Notes: generated by a model not told the origin, from the sequence alone. DNA of 45,709 bases from Lachnospiraceae bacterium (GCA_910575475.1 CAJTGD010000043.1:1-45709); one strand, 5' to 3'. Numbered from the stretch's first letter, positions 36,884 through 45,290 are shown. Translations and numbers: made by a program.

Positions 36884-37195
36884 TTATACCTCTGTGATCC
36901 GTTTTAAAATAGTCTGTGCATACCAGGTGTGCCGCTCTTCGTATTCCTTTTCGAGAGCAGCGATGGTATCGTTTCGGCCGCCGATCTGCGCCTTCAACAG
37001 CGCGCTGGTCTTCTCGGCAAGGTCATTCTGGATCTCCAGGATCTTTTGGTTCGTCCTCGTTTCCAAATCCGCGTCAAAGCGGTTCCGCTTTTCACGGTAC
37101 TCGTGGTCGAGGATTTCCTTTTGTGCTTCCGCATGCTCAACAATTGCAGAAGCGGCAGATTCTATCTCAGATAGCTTCTTTACAATAGATTCCAT
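36884..37195 (-). CDS. V-type ATPase subunit G/H (peripheral stalk)
   Basis: The first gene of the operon, a 103-residue single long helix rich in Glu, Lys, Arg and Ala with heptad spacing of hydrophobic residues. It pairs with subunit E in the peripheral stalk. The assignment rests on length, composition and position at the head of the operon; sequence alone is not very specific. GGGGAGG lies before the ATG. Confidence 0.85.
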   Translation of the reverse strand: MESIVKKLSEIESAASAIVEHAEAQKEILDHEYREKRNRFDADLETRTNQKILEIQNDLAEKTSALLKAQIGGRNDTIAALEKEYEERHTWYAQTILKRITEV

Positions 37196-37262
37196 AGTAG
37201 CCTCCCCATGTAGTTTGTGAGTGTGAAAAAGTTAATAGTTTCTTTCTTATTTTTTCATTATT

Positions 37263-37290
37263 ATCATACTCTTTTTTTCGAAAAAAGCAA
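37263..37290 (-). promoter_or_regulatory. Probable promoter of the V-type ATPase operon
   Basis: On the minus strand TTGCTT (37290-37285), 16 bases, TATGAT (37268-37263), followed by an A/T-rich leader of about 65 bases. The spacer is one base short and the -35 imperfect, so confidence is moderate. Confidence 0.45.
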
Positions 37291-37506
37291 TGCTATTTTT
37301 TACAAGGTTAAACAGAATTTTAAAATCTTTTTTGTTTAAAATGCGAAAAGATATTATAATAGGTAGAAATAGGGGCGGGAAGAATTGTGGTTTTGGGGAG
37401 GAAATGGTATAATAGATTCCGTCCCAAAATGATTCAGATTGTGTTGGGATGGCGGCTTGCCCCAAGAAGGGACAGAGCTGCCGATGATAAGAGAAGGAGA
37501 AATGCT

Positions 37507-38208
37507 ATGAGACTTCGAAATATACCCCATGCGGACAGTGTGGTGCAGTCCCATGAGGCTGTGATCATGGATGCAGAGAGCCGGAGGGGCCGCTGGCAGC
37601 AGGTGTTTGGAAACGACCGTCCCATCCGGATCGAGATCGGTATGGGAAAAGGGCGGTTTTTGCTGGGAATGGCACAGGAGCATCCGGAGATCAATTATAT
37701 AGGGATGGAGCGGTATTCCAGCGTGCTTCTGCGGGCGCTTGAAAAATATGACAGATACGGACAGGTGGGGGCCCATGAGGATCCGGAAGAGTCTGACGGA
37801 AAAGGCTTTCATGCCCTGGACAATGTACGCTTCCTCTGCATGGATGCCTGCGAGCTGGAGCAGGTCTTTGCGCCCGGAGAGGTGGACAGGATCTATCTGA
37901 ATTTTTCAGATCCGTGGCCCAAGGCGCGGCATGCCCGGCGGCGTCTCACCTCATCCGGTTTTCTGGAAAGATACGCCCGGGTGCTTGTGCCAGGCGGAGA
38001 GCTGGAATTTAAGACGGATAACAGGGCGCTCTTTGACTTTTCGCTGGATCAGGTGGAAGGAGCGGCCGGATGGACGCTGAAAATGTATACACGGGATCTG
38101 CACCATGACGAGGTGATGAACGCGGGAAATATCATGACGGAGTATGAAGAAAAGTTCTCTGCAATGGGGAATCCGATCTTTAAGCTGACCGCTGCCGTGA
38201 TCTGCTGA
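37507..38208 (+). CDS. trmB: tRNA (guanine-N7)-methyltransferase TrmB
   Basis: Methylates G46 in the variable loop of tRNAs using SAM. 233 residues with a Rossmann SAM site (IEIGMGKGRFL), the IGMERY segment and the diagnostic NFSDPWPKARHARRRL near the middle, followed by GGELEFKTDN. The ATG at 37507, seven bases after AGAAGGAG, gives the family-typical start MRLRNIP. The open frame extends 120 bases further upstream, but that extension is basic and atypical. It reads away from the V-ATPase operon. Confidence 0.95.
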   Translation: MRLRNIPHADSVVQSHEAVIMDAESRRGRWQQVFGNDRPIRIEIGMGKGRFLLGMAQEHPEINYIGMERYSSVLLRALEKYDRYGQVGAHEDPEESDGKGFHALDNVRFLCMDACELEQVFAPGEVDRIYLNFSDPWPKARHARRRLTSSGFLERYARVLVPGGELEFKTDNRALFDFSLDQVEGAAGWTLKMYTRDLHHDEVMNAGNIMTEYEEKFSAMGNPIFKLTAAVIC

Positions 38209-38270
38209 TACCGGATGCATAAAGTGAGGAATGGATGCATTTCATATATATTGGGAATGGATTTGCAAAG

Positions 38271-38299
38271 TTACGGATCCGCGCTTTCCTGCATATAAT
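38271..38299 (+). promoter_or_regulatory. Promoter of the Cys-rich ORF and thioredoxin-like gene
   Basis: TTACGG (38271-38276), 17 bases, then a perfect TATAAT (38294-38299). The start would fall near 38306, directly before the small ORF at 38343. Confidence 0.5.
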
Positions 38300-38342
38300 A
38301 AGCATGGGAAGAAAATTTTATTAGAAGTGGGAAGGGATGTGG

Positions 38343-38486
38343 ATGAAAAGAAGAAAAGGATGGCAGAACTGCATTTGCGAAAAGCTGTATTGCAGGCCGG
38401 AGTGGAACCGGAAGCTGATGTGCCTGAAACGCTCGCTTGACGAGGTGTACAGGATCTTGAATATGGACAGCTGCCATGGAAGCTGA
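38343..38486 (+). CDS. Small Cys-rich protein next to a thioredoxin-like gene
   Basis: A 47-residue basic ORF (MKRRKGWQNCICEKLYC...) with five cysteines (C10, C12, C17, C27, C44), preceded by GAAGGGA and 22 bases upstream of the thioredoxin-like start. The cysteine spacing could bind a metal or be a redox substrate of its neighbour (inference). An overlapping ORF (38231-38440) reads in another frame but would contain the promoter, so I prefer this one. No family is recognised. Confidence 0.45.
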   Translation: MKRRKGWQNCICEKLYCRPEWNRKLMCLKRSLDEVYRILNMDSCHGS

Positions 38487-38508
38487 CAGGAAAAAGCAGG
38501 TGATGTCG

Positions 38509-38844
38509 ATGAAAATAAGAGTAACCTCAGAAAATTACCGGCAGGAGGTTCTGGAGTCAGATATACCGGTCCTTGTGGAGTTTTTTGCCGACTGGTGCTC
38601 AAAATGCGCCATGATGGAGGACACGGTGGATCTGGCTGCCGCTAACTGCGGAGGCTGCTTCAAGGTCTGCCAGATCGAGATCGAGGATTCGGCGGACTTA
38701 GCGGAGCAGCTCCAGGTGGAGATCGTGCCGACCTTTGTCATATTCAGGAACGGAGAGCCGGTATCGGCCGCGGCCGGGGTCCTGAACCGGGAGGTGGTTC
38801 TGGATATGATACGGGAGGAGATCGGACTGGAAATTTCCGGGTGA
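38509..38844 (+). CDS. Thioredoxin-like protein with two CxxC motifs
   Basis: A 111-residue thioredoxin fold: VLVEFFADWCSKC (active site W29-C30-S-K-C33 instead of WCGPC) and the cis-proline loop IVPTFVIF. Uncommonly, a second CxxC (C47-G-G-C50) and C54 follow, which could hold a disulfide relay or a metal. It probably reduces or isomerises protein disulfides in the cytoplasm, since no signal peptide is present. Start: the ATG at 38509 lies 5 bases after AGGTGA; 38503 or 38476 are alternatives. Confidence 0.82.
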   Translation: MKIRVTSENYRQEVLESDIPVLVEFFADWCSKCAMMEDTVDLAAANCGGCFKVCQIEIEDSADLAEQLQVEIVPTFVIFRNGEPVSAAAGVLNREVVLDMIREEIGLEISG

Positions 38845-38893
38845 GCTGGAAAAAATTATTCTGTGTTTTTTTCGTGACCTTCGGCGATATGGG

Positions 38894-38921
38894 TTGACAA
38901 ATTTTTGTGAAATGTTAAGAT
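38894..38921 (+). promoter_or_regulatory. Promoter of the cell-wall protein gene
   Basis: Perfect TTGACA (38894-38899), 16 bases, TAAGAT (38916-38921). The leader to the ATG at 39042 is about 115 nt and contains a perfect hairpin. Confidence 0.6.
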
Positions 38922-38938
38922 GTATTATGGGTTGAGTT

Positions 38939-38967
38939 TGCTGCGGTCTTAACAGCAGACCGCAGCA
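38939..38967 (+). other. Perfect 11-bp hairpin in the leader of the cell-wall protein
   Basis: TGCTGCGGTCT and AGACCGCAGCA pair without mismatch around a seven-base loop, just after the predicted transcription start. No T-run follows. A 5' stability stem or protein-binding site is likely. Confidence 0.5.
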
Positions 38968-39041
38968 GCTGATGCAGATTTCGGCTGTCAATCAATTGCA
39001 GTCTATATATATGTTATACGACAGAAAGAAGGGGAATTCAT

Positions 39042-41861
39042 ATGGGCAAATGGAAAAGCCGGTTCAGGCGCGGGCTGGTTATGATGTTTACTCTTGCTGT
39101 GGCAGGAAGCGGCATGTCTTCCGCAGCGCTGCGGACGCCGTTGGAGAGGATTTCCGTTGAATCTGATTCGCTGGTTGGAGCATCTCTGGCGGATATAGAA
39201 GAAGCGGTGCAGGGAGAGACTGCCGTATCACAGGACAGTCTGCAGGCTGTTGCCTATGCTTCGGACGGAAAGGGCCTGAAGAGCAATGAAGCGGCGATCT
39301 ATCAGGCGCTGAAGACTTGTATAGAGCAGGTGGCGAGAGGAGAGCGGACTTCGACGGAATTTACGCTGGGGACGAAGCTCTCGGAAAGAGCATTAGAAAG
39401 CCTGGATGTGAATACGATCGTAGCATATCTCCTGAATGACTGTCCGTTTGACCTCTACTGGCATGACAAGACAAGAACAGTGGAAGGCGACAAAGAAACA
39501 GACGGGGTCTACTGTAAATATTATGACGACGGAAGGATCGTATTCAGCTTCAAGGTTTCCCAGCCTTACCGGCAGGAAGCCGGCGATCTATATACTGTGA
39601 ATACCGCATATATGGATACGGTGAACCGGGCTATGCAGAAAGCAAGGTCCATCGTAGACACGAACCAGAACAGCACAGACTATGACAAGCTTCTGAACTA
39701 CCGCAATGCGATCTGCGATCTGGTATACTACGACGATGCGACAATTTGGAATGATGTTCCGTATGGCAATTCTTACCAGGTGATCTCTGTGTTTGATGAT
39801 GACCTGAATTCAAATGTGGTATGTGAAGGCTATGCGAAGGCATTTAAGTATCTGTGCGATATGTCCTCTTTTGACAATCAGATCGAATGCTATACGGTAT
39901 CCGGAATTACCGATGCAGGTGCGGGCGCAGGCGATCACATGTGGAATATTGTCAGGATCGGCGGGAGAAACGGAGAGAGCTATCTGGTCGATGTGACAAA
40001 CTGTGACACGGGTACGATCGGGGAGCCTACACAGCTGTTCATGACGGACGGACTGACCGGCAGTGTGGATACGGGTTATACATTCAGTAACGGCTCAGGA
40101 TCTATTACATATACGTATGGTGAGGAGACAAAAGAAATATACGGCAACAGAATTTTATCTCTGAACAATGCAGACCGAAATTTGGAAGCACAGACTCATG
40201 TAAAAGGGAGCGGCACGAACAATACCAGGATCAGAAGAACGGCGCCTGCTCCGGATAACTCCACAACGGTCACACCGCCTTCCGTGTCTGATGAAGGCAG
40301 TACACCGGATCAAACGACGGGTGGCTCTTCAGATCAGCAGGTTGAAGGCAGCGGTACTGCAGGAGACCAGACATCAGGATTAGCTTTTGGAGTACAAACA
40401 GTAGAGAAAGTGTATGGGGATGAGACTTTTGAAGTGGTTGTCCTTGGTACAGAAGAAACGAAAAATATCACATATTCGAGCAGCGATGAGACGGTTGCTA
40501 CAGTAACGAAGAGAGGAAAAGTAAGCATACAGGGAGTCGGTACAACTGTGATCACGGCAGCAGTGATGAATGGAAAAAAAGCTACAGGCGAAAAAGCTTC
40601 TTATACGCTGAATGTCAGTCCGAAGGAGCTGGTATGGGATGTTAGCGGGCTGTATGCCGTAGACCGTGCGGATGATGTTCAGAAGAGCGCGGATAAGAGA
40701 GCGACTCTTTATGGTGAGATCAAGCTGGAAGGCATTCTTCCGGGAGAAAAGGATGAAGATTCCCAGTTCGACTTTGACAGCGACACTCTGATCGGCACAT
40801 ATACGGATGACAGGCCGGGAACACAGGAAGTGGCTCTGCAATGGGTAACAACAGAAGAAGTCAGTCTGACAGGGGCAAAATCAGAAAACTATAAACTGCC
40901 GGAAACGCTGCCGAATCTGCCGAACGGTAAGCTTACGACGATCAAGACGCTTCCGAAGCCGGAAACAACAGACGGACTGGATCTTAAGCTGGAGATGGAG
41001 GACGGTATTTCTGAGGTGCCAGAAGAATTCTTAAAAGACAGAACACTGGGACTGGATACGCCGGGAAAGATCGAAGAAAAATTGAAGTCCAAGATCACCG
41101 AAGAGAATGAGATTCTGGAAGAGGATATCGTGGTCTATGACGTATCACTGTATTGGCGTGACGCGCCGGAGAGTACGGAGGACGCGGACGATGTGAAACC
41201 CGATGAAGATGCGGAAGATACAAAGGACGTAAAACGAACAGCAGACGAGGACGATACAGAGGACACGAAACGTACAAAAGACGCAGACAATACAGGAAAT
41301 GTGAAGGATGCTGAAAATGCGGAAAACGTGGTCAATGTAGAAGGCATTGAGGATGAAGTCGATGCAGGTGTGTGGGAACCGGTTGCTGATGATGAGAAGT
41401 TTCCGGAAGGCGGAGTCACAGTTACCCTGCCCTATCCGGACAAGATGCCCAGAAACGTAAAAGATATTGTAGTATATCATATGTATACGGCGGATATGTA
41501 TGGAACTTCACCGGGAGAGATAGAATATCGGGATATCGAGGAAGTGGACGGCGGAATCCAATTTACGGTTTACGGATTATCTCCGATCGCGGTCGGATGG
41601 TCAAGGGCCTCGGATACGGAGCAGACGCCGGGAACTGAGGATACAACAACACCTACCCAGAATCCGCAGAATACGAATAATTCCGGAACTACAGGCCAGC
41701 AGAATAATCAAAACAATCAAAATAATCAGAATAACTCGAACAAGAGCCCTGTAACCGGAGACGCGATGCAGATTCTGATCTATGCAGTATTAGTAGTGCT
41801 GTGTGTACTAACGATCAAAGGCATACAGGCTGTACGGCGTACAGGGAAGAAGCATGAATAA
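39042..41861 (+). CDS. Cell-wall-anchored protein with transglutaminase-like and Ig-like domains
   Basis: A 939-residue surface protein. The N-terminus is a signal peptide (MGKWKSRFRRGLVMMFTLAV..., cut near residue 28). A transglutaminase/protease-like domain has a probable triad C261 (VVCEGYAKAF), H299 (HMWN) and D317 (LVDV). A BIG2-like Ig domain follows (about 450-530, ITYSSSDETVATV). Further beta domains and an Asp/Glu/Lys-rich low-complexity stretch (about 710-770) come next, then a Thr/Asn/Gln-rich stalk with NNQ repeats. The end is SPVTGD (902-907), a hydrophobic helix and a basic tail: a sortase-type anchor. It probably cross-links or cleaves proteins at the cell surface (inference). 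The RBS is AAGAAGGGG. Confidence 0.85.
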   Translation: MGKWKSRFRRGLVMMFTLAVAGSGMSSAALRTPLERISVESDSLVGASLADIEEAVQGETAVSQDSLQAVAYASDGKGLKSNEAAIYQALKTCIEQVARGERTSTEFTLGTKLSERALESLDVNTIVAYLLNDCPFDLYWHDKTRTVEGDKETDGVYCKYYDDGRIVFSFKVSQPYRQEAGDLYTVNTAYMDTVNRAMQKARSIVDTNQNSTDYDKLLNYRNAICDLVYYDDATIWNDVPYGNSYQVISVFDDDLNSNVVCEGYAKAFKYLCDMSSFDNQIECYTVSGITDAGAGAGDHMWNIVRIGGRNGESYLVDVTNCDTGTIGEPTQLFMTDGLTGSVDTGYTFSNGSGSITYTYGEETKEIYGNRILSLNNADRNLEAQTHVKGSGTNNTRIRRTAPAPDNSTTVTPPSVSDEGSTPDQTTGGSSDQQVEGSGTAGDQTSGLAFGVQTVEKVYGDETFEVVVLGTEETKNITYSSSDETVATVTKRGKVSIQGVGTTVITAAVMNGKKATGEKASYTLNVSPKELVWDVSGLYAVDRADDVQKSADKRATLYGEIKLEGILPGEKDEDSQFDFDSDTLIGTYTDDRPGTQEVALQWVTTEEVSLTGAKSENYKLPETLPNLPNGKLTTIKTLPKPETTDGLDLKLEMEDGISEVPEEFLKDRTLGLDTPGKIEEKLKSKITEENEILEEDIVVYDVSLYWRDAPESTEDADDVKPDEDAEDTKDVKRTADEDDTEDTKRTKDADNTGNVKDAENAENVVNVEGIEDEVDAGVWEPVADDEKFPEGGVTVTLPYPDKMPRNVKDIVVYHMYTADMYGTSPGEIEYRDIEEVDGGIQFTVYGLSPIAVGWSRASDTEQTPGTEDTTTPTQNPQNTNNSGTTGQQNNQNNQNNQNNSNKSPVTGDAMQILIYAVLVVLCVLTIKGIQAVRRTGKKHE

Positions 41862-41966
41862 TTTATACTGCACGTCGAATAGATTTGCAGTCATCGACTA
41901 TAACGAAAGACTGCCAGCCATACTTTTGCCTTATGCCGCATTGTAAATTCTGGCGGTCTTGAGTAT

Positions 41967-41998
41967 AAAAACCCCCGCGGATCGCAGCGGGGGTTTTT
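41967..41998 (+). terminator. Strong terminator after the cell-wall protein gene
   Basis: AAAAACCCCCGC and GCGGGGGTTTTT form a perfect stem with an eight-base loop. The A- and T-runs make it bidirectional. Confidence 0.9.
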
Positions 41999-42132
41999 AT
42001 AGTGAACGCCGGATAATAGAGAAGAAACTGGAAAAACTGCAGTATTTGTCCCTTTGCGCATGCCCCGGGACAGGCATTTCAACGAACTATTACAAATAAT
42101 TTAGAAAAATTTCAAAAAAATAAAAAAAGTAC

Positions 42133-42161
42133 TTGATTTTTTTGTCGCCATGGGATATAAT
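42133..42161 (+). promoter_or_regulatory. tRNA-Lys promoter
   Basis: TTGATT (42133-42138), 17 bases, perfect TATAAT (42156-42161), about 55 bases before the tRNA. Confidence 0.7.
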
Positions 42162-42216
42162 AACTTCTGTGCTGTTGAGGAAATAATAAATAGCATGAAA
42201 TAGAAAAATTGAATAT

Positions 42217-42289
42217 GCGCGATTAGCTCAGTTGGAAGAGCACCTGACTCTTAATCAGGGTGTCCAGGGTTCGAGCCCCTGATCGCGCA
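42217..42289 (+). tRNA. tRNA-Lys (anticodon CTT)
   Basis: A complete cloverleaf: acceptor stem GCGCGAT/ATCGCGC, D-arm with AGCTCAGTTGGAAGAGC, anticodon stem CCTGA/TCAGG with loop CTCTTAA (anticodon CTT, reading AAG), and T-arm with GGTTCGAGC. The discriminator base is A and CCA is not encoded. It stands alone; the region after it differs in character, as is common where mobile elements insert at tRNA 3' ends. Confidence 0.95.
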
Positions 42290-42452
42290 TTAGAAATCAC
42301 TGTTTTTGCAGACAATAGAAGCTGTGGGGACGGTGGTTTTTTTTACCCAAGAGCCTTGAAAACACTGGGTTTGTGTTAGCTTGGGATGGAAAGAGATAAA
42401 AAGTCTAAGTCAAAAAAGAGTTTTCTGAAAATTCTGAATATTGCCGCCAAAA

Positions 42453-42473
42453 TGGTCGCCAACTGGTCGCCAA
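42453..42473 (+). repeat. Short tandem direct repeat downstream of tRNA-Lys
   Basis: TGGTCGCCAA occurs twice with one base between. It lies in the gene-free stretch 42290-42678, which otherwise shows a promoter (42528) and an ATGCTG/CAGCAT inverted repeat (42617-42640). In frame, the repeat reads as part of a short C-terminus-like peptide (MVANWSPKK and stop), possibly the remnant of a lost integrase or other gene. Confidence 0.35.
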
Positions 42474-42527
42474 AGAAATAAACAGTCCAAAAAGCTATTC
42501 ACAAAATCCCGAAATCCCGTTTTCCCG

Positions 42528-42556
42528 TTGAAAAAACTCTCCTTTTTAAATATATA
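42528..42556 (+). promoter_or_regulatory. Promoter of the unknown-gene cluster after tRNA-Lys
   Basis: TTGAAA (42528-42533), 17 bases, TATATA (42551-42556) in a very A/T-rich stretch. It could drive the four-gene row starting at 42679. Confidence 0.45.
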
Positions 42557-42678
42557 TTATATTTTCGATGTGTCGAAGGAGGTGAAAGCAGATACATCAA
42601 ATACAAGTAACCAGGGATGCTGAAATCCAAATCCCAGCATAGGATAATTTTATTGCAGGAAGCGGGAAAGGAGAAAAC

Positions 42679-43620
42679 GTGTATAAAGTAATTCATAATG
42701 GTAAGCACTTGGCAGAGTGGAAGAAAAAATTGCCATTGCAGGCAGAAGTACTTGAAAAAAGTGAGGTGATAAAAAGACGGCTACTACAGTCGGTTTGTTG
42801 TTTTGACGAAGCCTATGGTTCAGAACGCAACCTGGAAAATGACCTTGGAGGCTTCATTATAATCCTATATGGTACATCAAAGGAAATATCCGAACATTAC
42901 AGAAAGATTATGGATTACTACCATCTTAATGAAAGTGAATACGAATACGAAGATAGATACAAAGAGCCGGAACGTTCAGAGATTGTAACGTTCCGGCTTT
43001 ATTTGTGTTCATCGGATTATGGGATCGAAATCGTAACAATTGAGAAGCAGGCAATGAATCTGGAAAACAGACTGAGAGGAGGAAATCTGTGGGAGAAAAA
43101 CAATGAATGCTTGTGCTTAGAAGATATTAAAAAGATTCCTCCTTTCTTCGAAGGCACGGAACAGCAATGGATCGAAGAAGTGACTTCATATCAATATTCC
43201 AATCCGAAGGAGTGGCAGGAACTCTATGTAGAGTATTTGCGCAAGGCCAGAGAAGTAGGGAACCTTCATAAAACAGCCCTGGGCTTTTACCGAAGTGATG
43301 ATGGATATTTGAGAAAAGAAAACGAAAAAGATATTTACCTGAAAATCAGAGGTGTAGACTTCTTGACGTTTGAAGAATTATGTCAAATAGGCGAGAGGAT
43401 GTCTGCTCAATCGGATCGATTGCTTCAATCATATTTGAAGTACTGTGCAATGGATAAACAAAAAAGAAACGGCTGGAAAAAACAGGTAAAAGAAGAAATC
43501 AGCAGTTGGGTAACTGATAAAGAGATCGCTGTAGATTTTGCGGAAACATTAGATGAATCAACTTTTACAGGCAAAGAACTATACTTTGATATACTCAATC
43601 GGCTGTATATTATTTTGTAG
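42679..43620 (+). CDS. Uncharacterised protein, first gene of the post-tRNA cluster
   Basis: 313 residues, cytoplasmic, not recognised. It appears to have two parts: residues 1-130 with strands (GGFIIILYG, IVTFRLYLCSSDYGIEIVTIE) and charged helices, and residues 135-313 mostly helical and rich in Glu, Lys and Trp/Tyr (QWIEEVTSYQYSNPKEW). The start is a GTG after GAAAGGAG. It is followed after 11 bases by the DUF1643 gene, so these probably form an operon. The N-terminal part could be a separate family fused to the second. Confidence 0.6.
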   Translation: MYKVIHNGKHLAEWKKKLPLQAEVLEKSEVIKRRLLQSVCCFDEAYGSERNLENDLGGFIIILYGTSKEISEHYRKIMDYYHLNESEYEYEDRYKEPERSEIVTFRLYLCSSDYGIEIVTIEKQAMNLENRLRGGNLWEKNNECLCLEDIKKIPPFFEGTEQQWIEEVTSYQYSNPKEWQELYVEYLRKAREVGNLHKTALGFYRSDDGYLRKENEKDIYLKIRGVDFLTFEELCQIGERMSAQSDRLLQSYLKYCAMDKQKRNGWKKQVKEEISSWVTDKEIAVDFAETLDESTFTGKELYFDILNRLYIIL

Positions 43621-43631
43621 GAGGATAAAGC

Positions 43632-44222
43632 ATGGAAAATATAGTAAAGGAAACAAGCCTTTTGGAGAGAACAGGCGTATTCGACGAAGATTCTAAAAGA
43701 AGATTTGAGCTACGGCTTACATATAACGGGATGAAAGGGAAAAAGATTCTTGTGGTTGGCATCAATCCGGCATCCAATAATATACAGGTATTTGATAATA
43801 CTACAAATTATTTACTGAATAATCTGGGGGTGATGGGATATTCTGAGATTGTGGTATGGAACATGTTTGCAGAAATCTGTGTAAAATTAAAACCTGGTCA
43901 GACCATAGATAATGCGGAGAATATCGAATATCTTAAGGGGCTCTTGAAGGAGAAATTCGATGCTGTATTAATTGGCTGGGGGAATACGTTTATCGGCAAT
44001 AAGAAGGTCCAAGAAGTGAAACAACAGGTGTATGAGTTATTGAAGCCATTCACAAAGATTACATATGAATTAATCGACAATGATAAAAAGTATGCGGGAC
44101 TCAGGAACATACATCCATTATTTGCGGGGCAACGTTTCAGCGGCCAATGGAAATTACGTAAATATGAGTTTCCAAAGGAAGAAAAGACTCAGAAAAAGGA
44201 AAAGGATCATGCAAACATTTAA
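43632..44222 (+). CDS. DUF1643 family protein
   Basis: 196 residues. I recognise the DUF1643 pattern: a core GKKILVVGINPASNN, then a block with an Asp-Asn-Thr (FDNTTNYLLNNLG), IVVWNMFA, and VLIGWGNTFIG near residue 115, followed by HPLFAGQRFS. The fold is related to uracil-DNA-glycosylase-like proteins (general knowledge); biochemical function is not established. The tail is Lys-rich. GGAGGAT precedes the ATG, and the end overlaps the next gene by 14 bases. Confidence 0.75.
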   Translation: MENIVKETSLLERTGVFDEDSKRRFELRLTYNGMKGKKILVVGINPASNNIQVFDNTTNYLLNNLGVMGYSEIVVWNMFAEICVKLKPGQTIDNAENIEYLKGLLKEKFDAVLIGWGNTFIGNKKVQEVKQQVYELLKPFTKITYELIDNDKKYAGLRNIHPLFAGQRFSGQWKLRKYEFPKEEKTQKKEKDHANI

Positions 44223-44796
44223 AAACTTAGGTGAAAGAATAGACGGTATATTAAGCGATATCAAAAATGGTTCGGATGAATTACTGATAGCACATAAGCT
44301 ATCATCTTTATTTGAAAATAAGCCGAAAGAAAGATTATTGAAAGAAACTCTTGAAAGACTTGAAAAAGGTAAGATGATAACGCCGGATATAGTTGGCGGA
44401 GTTATAGCATCTGATAAATTAGTAGTGAATGATATAGGATCAGATGCGGCTAGAATATATATGCTGGATTATATATTTGAATCCGTAAGAAATAACGAAA
44501 CCAAAATATCGTTGAAAAAAGCACAGGAAATATACCCATTATCAAGCAATGAGATTATAATGGATGGGAAAGGGAATGTAGGAATCATGTATATTCCCAT
44601 AGCTATGTATATCAATGAAGAAGAAAATCAGGACATTGTAATATTTGCATCAGCGATTGGAGATTTTAACATAGCGAAAAATGAGAAGGCTGCAGTGTTT
44701 GCTGTAGGCATTACTTATTCAGATTATAACGAGGCTAATGGGTGTGCTGTATGGCAAGAGGTAATGCCAAAAAAGGGAAGGGAGAGAGGAAGGTAA
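44209..44796 (+). CDS. Uncharacterised 195-residue protein
   Basis: Not recognised. The N-terminal 60 residues are helical and charged (MQTFKNLGERIDGILSDI); the rest alternates strands (VGIMYIPIAMYI, DIVIFASAIGDF, AAVFAVGITYSDY) in a compact alpha/beta pattern. I start it at ATG 44209, after AAGGA, which overlaps the preceding gene by 14 bases; an earlier in-frame start at 44080 would lie deep in that gene. The stop codon touches the next ATG. Confidence 0.6.
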   Translation: MQTFKNLGERIDGILSDIKNGSDELLIAHKLSSLFENKPKERLLKETLERLEKGKMITPDIVGGVIASDKLVVNDIGSDAARIYMLDYIFESVRNNETKISLKKAQEIYPLSSNEIIMDGKGNVGIMYIPIAMYINEEENQDIVIFASAIGDFNIAKNEKAAVFAVGITYSDYNEANGCAVWQEVMPKKGRERGR

Positions 44797-45201
44797 ATGT
44801 ATATCAAGATATACACAAAAAGCCAGATGGTTTTACTAAGAAATATGATGCCATTGTTTAAAAAGAAATATAGACTGCCAAGAGGAATTTTTGACAAGGC
44901 TGAAAGGGTTCTTGTATCCAGAAAACTTGGAAGAACAGGATTCATAGCCATTTTGCCGGAACCTATTAAAAGTGGGAATGATGTGATCCAAATCAAAGAC
45001 ATTCTGAACTGTTATCCACACCATTTGATTTTGGAAGATGATATAGAAGACGTTGAAGTAAAAGAAGATGGTACATGGCTCACAGAAGGCAGGGAATGGT
45101 ACATGGACACATGGAAAGTTCAAAGCGAATCCAGCAATATTTATATTATTTACTCTGTAACAATGGATGTGCTGTATGGTAAGAGGAAACATAAAAAATG
45201 A
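44797..45201 (+). CDS. Uncharacterised 134-residue protein
   Basis: Not recognised. Basic N-terminus (MYIKIYTKSQMVLLRNMM), a central GFIAILPEPI...IKDILNCYPHHL, then an acidic patch DDIEDVEVKEDG and a Lys-rich end. The ATG follows the previous stop codon without a gap, after GGAAGGT. It is the last gene of the four-gene row and converges on the Xre-type regulator. Confidence 0.55.
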   Translation: MYIKIYTKSQMVLLRNMMPLFKKKYRLPRGIFDKAERVLVSRKLGRTGFIAILPEPIKSGNDVIQIKDILNCYPHHLILEDDIEDVEVKEDGTWLTEGREWYMDTWKVQSESSNIYIIYSVTMDVLYGKRKHKK

Positions 45202-45228
45202 GAGAAGCGCTTTTTGGATGCTCCTCTC
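45193..45228 (-). terminator. Terminator of the Xre-type regulator
   Basis: On the minus strand GAGAGGAGC (45228-45220) and GCTTCTCTC (45208-45200) pair with one wobble around an 11-base loop, then TTTTTT (45198-45193). Confidence 0.6.
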
Positions 45229-45290
45229 AAATGCTATATGAATCAGTCTTGATTTTCGTCTGCTTTGTTGAAGGTCAAAAAAGCAGTATA

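Noticed and set aside
37387..37506. Longer N-terminus for trmB
   Set aside because: The ATG at 37507 has the RBS and the family-typical start; the upstream extension is basic and overlaps the leader.
38231..38440. A 69-codon ORF after trmB
   Set aside because: It contains the good promoter at 38271-38299, has poor RBS spacing, and overlaps the more plausible Cys-rich ORF in another frame. It is not excluded completely.
42441..42623. A 60-codon ORF between tRNA-Lys and the first island gene
   Set aside because: No RBS, low-complexity reading, and it spans the promoter at 42528. At most its 3' end (a GTG-started 13-residue peptide after AAGGAGG) could be translated.
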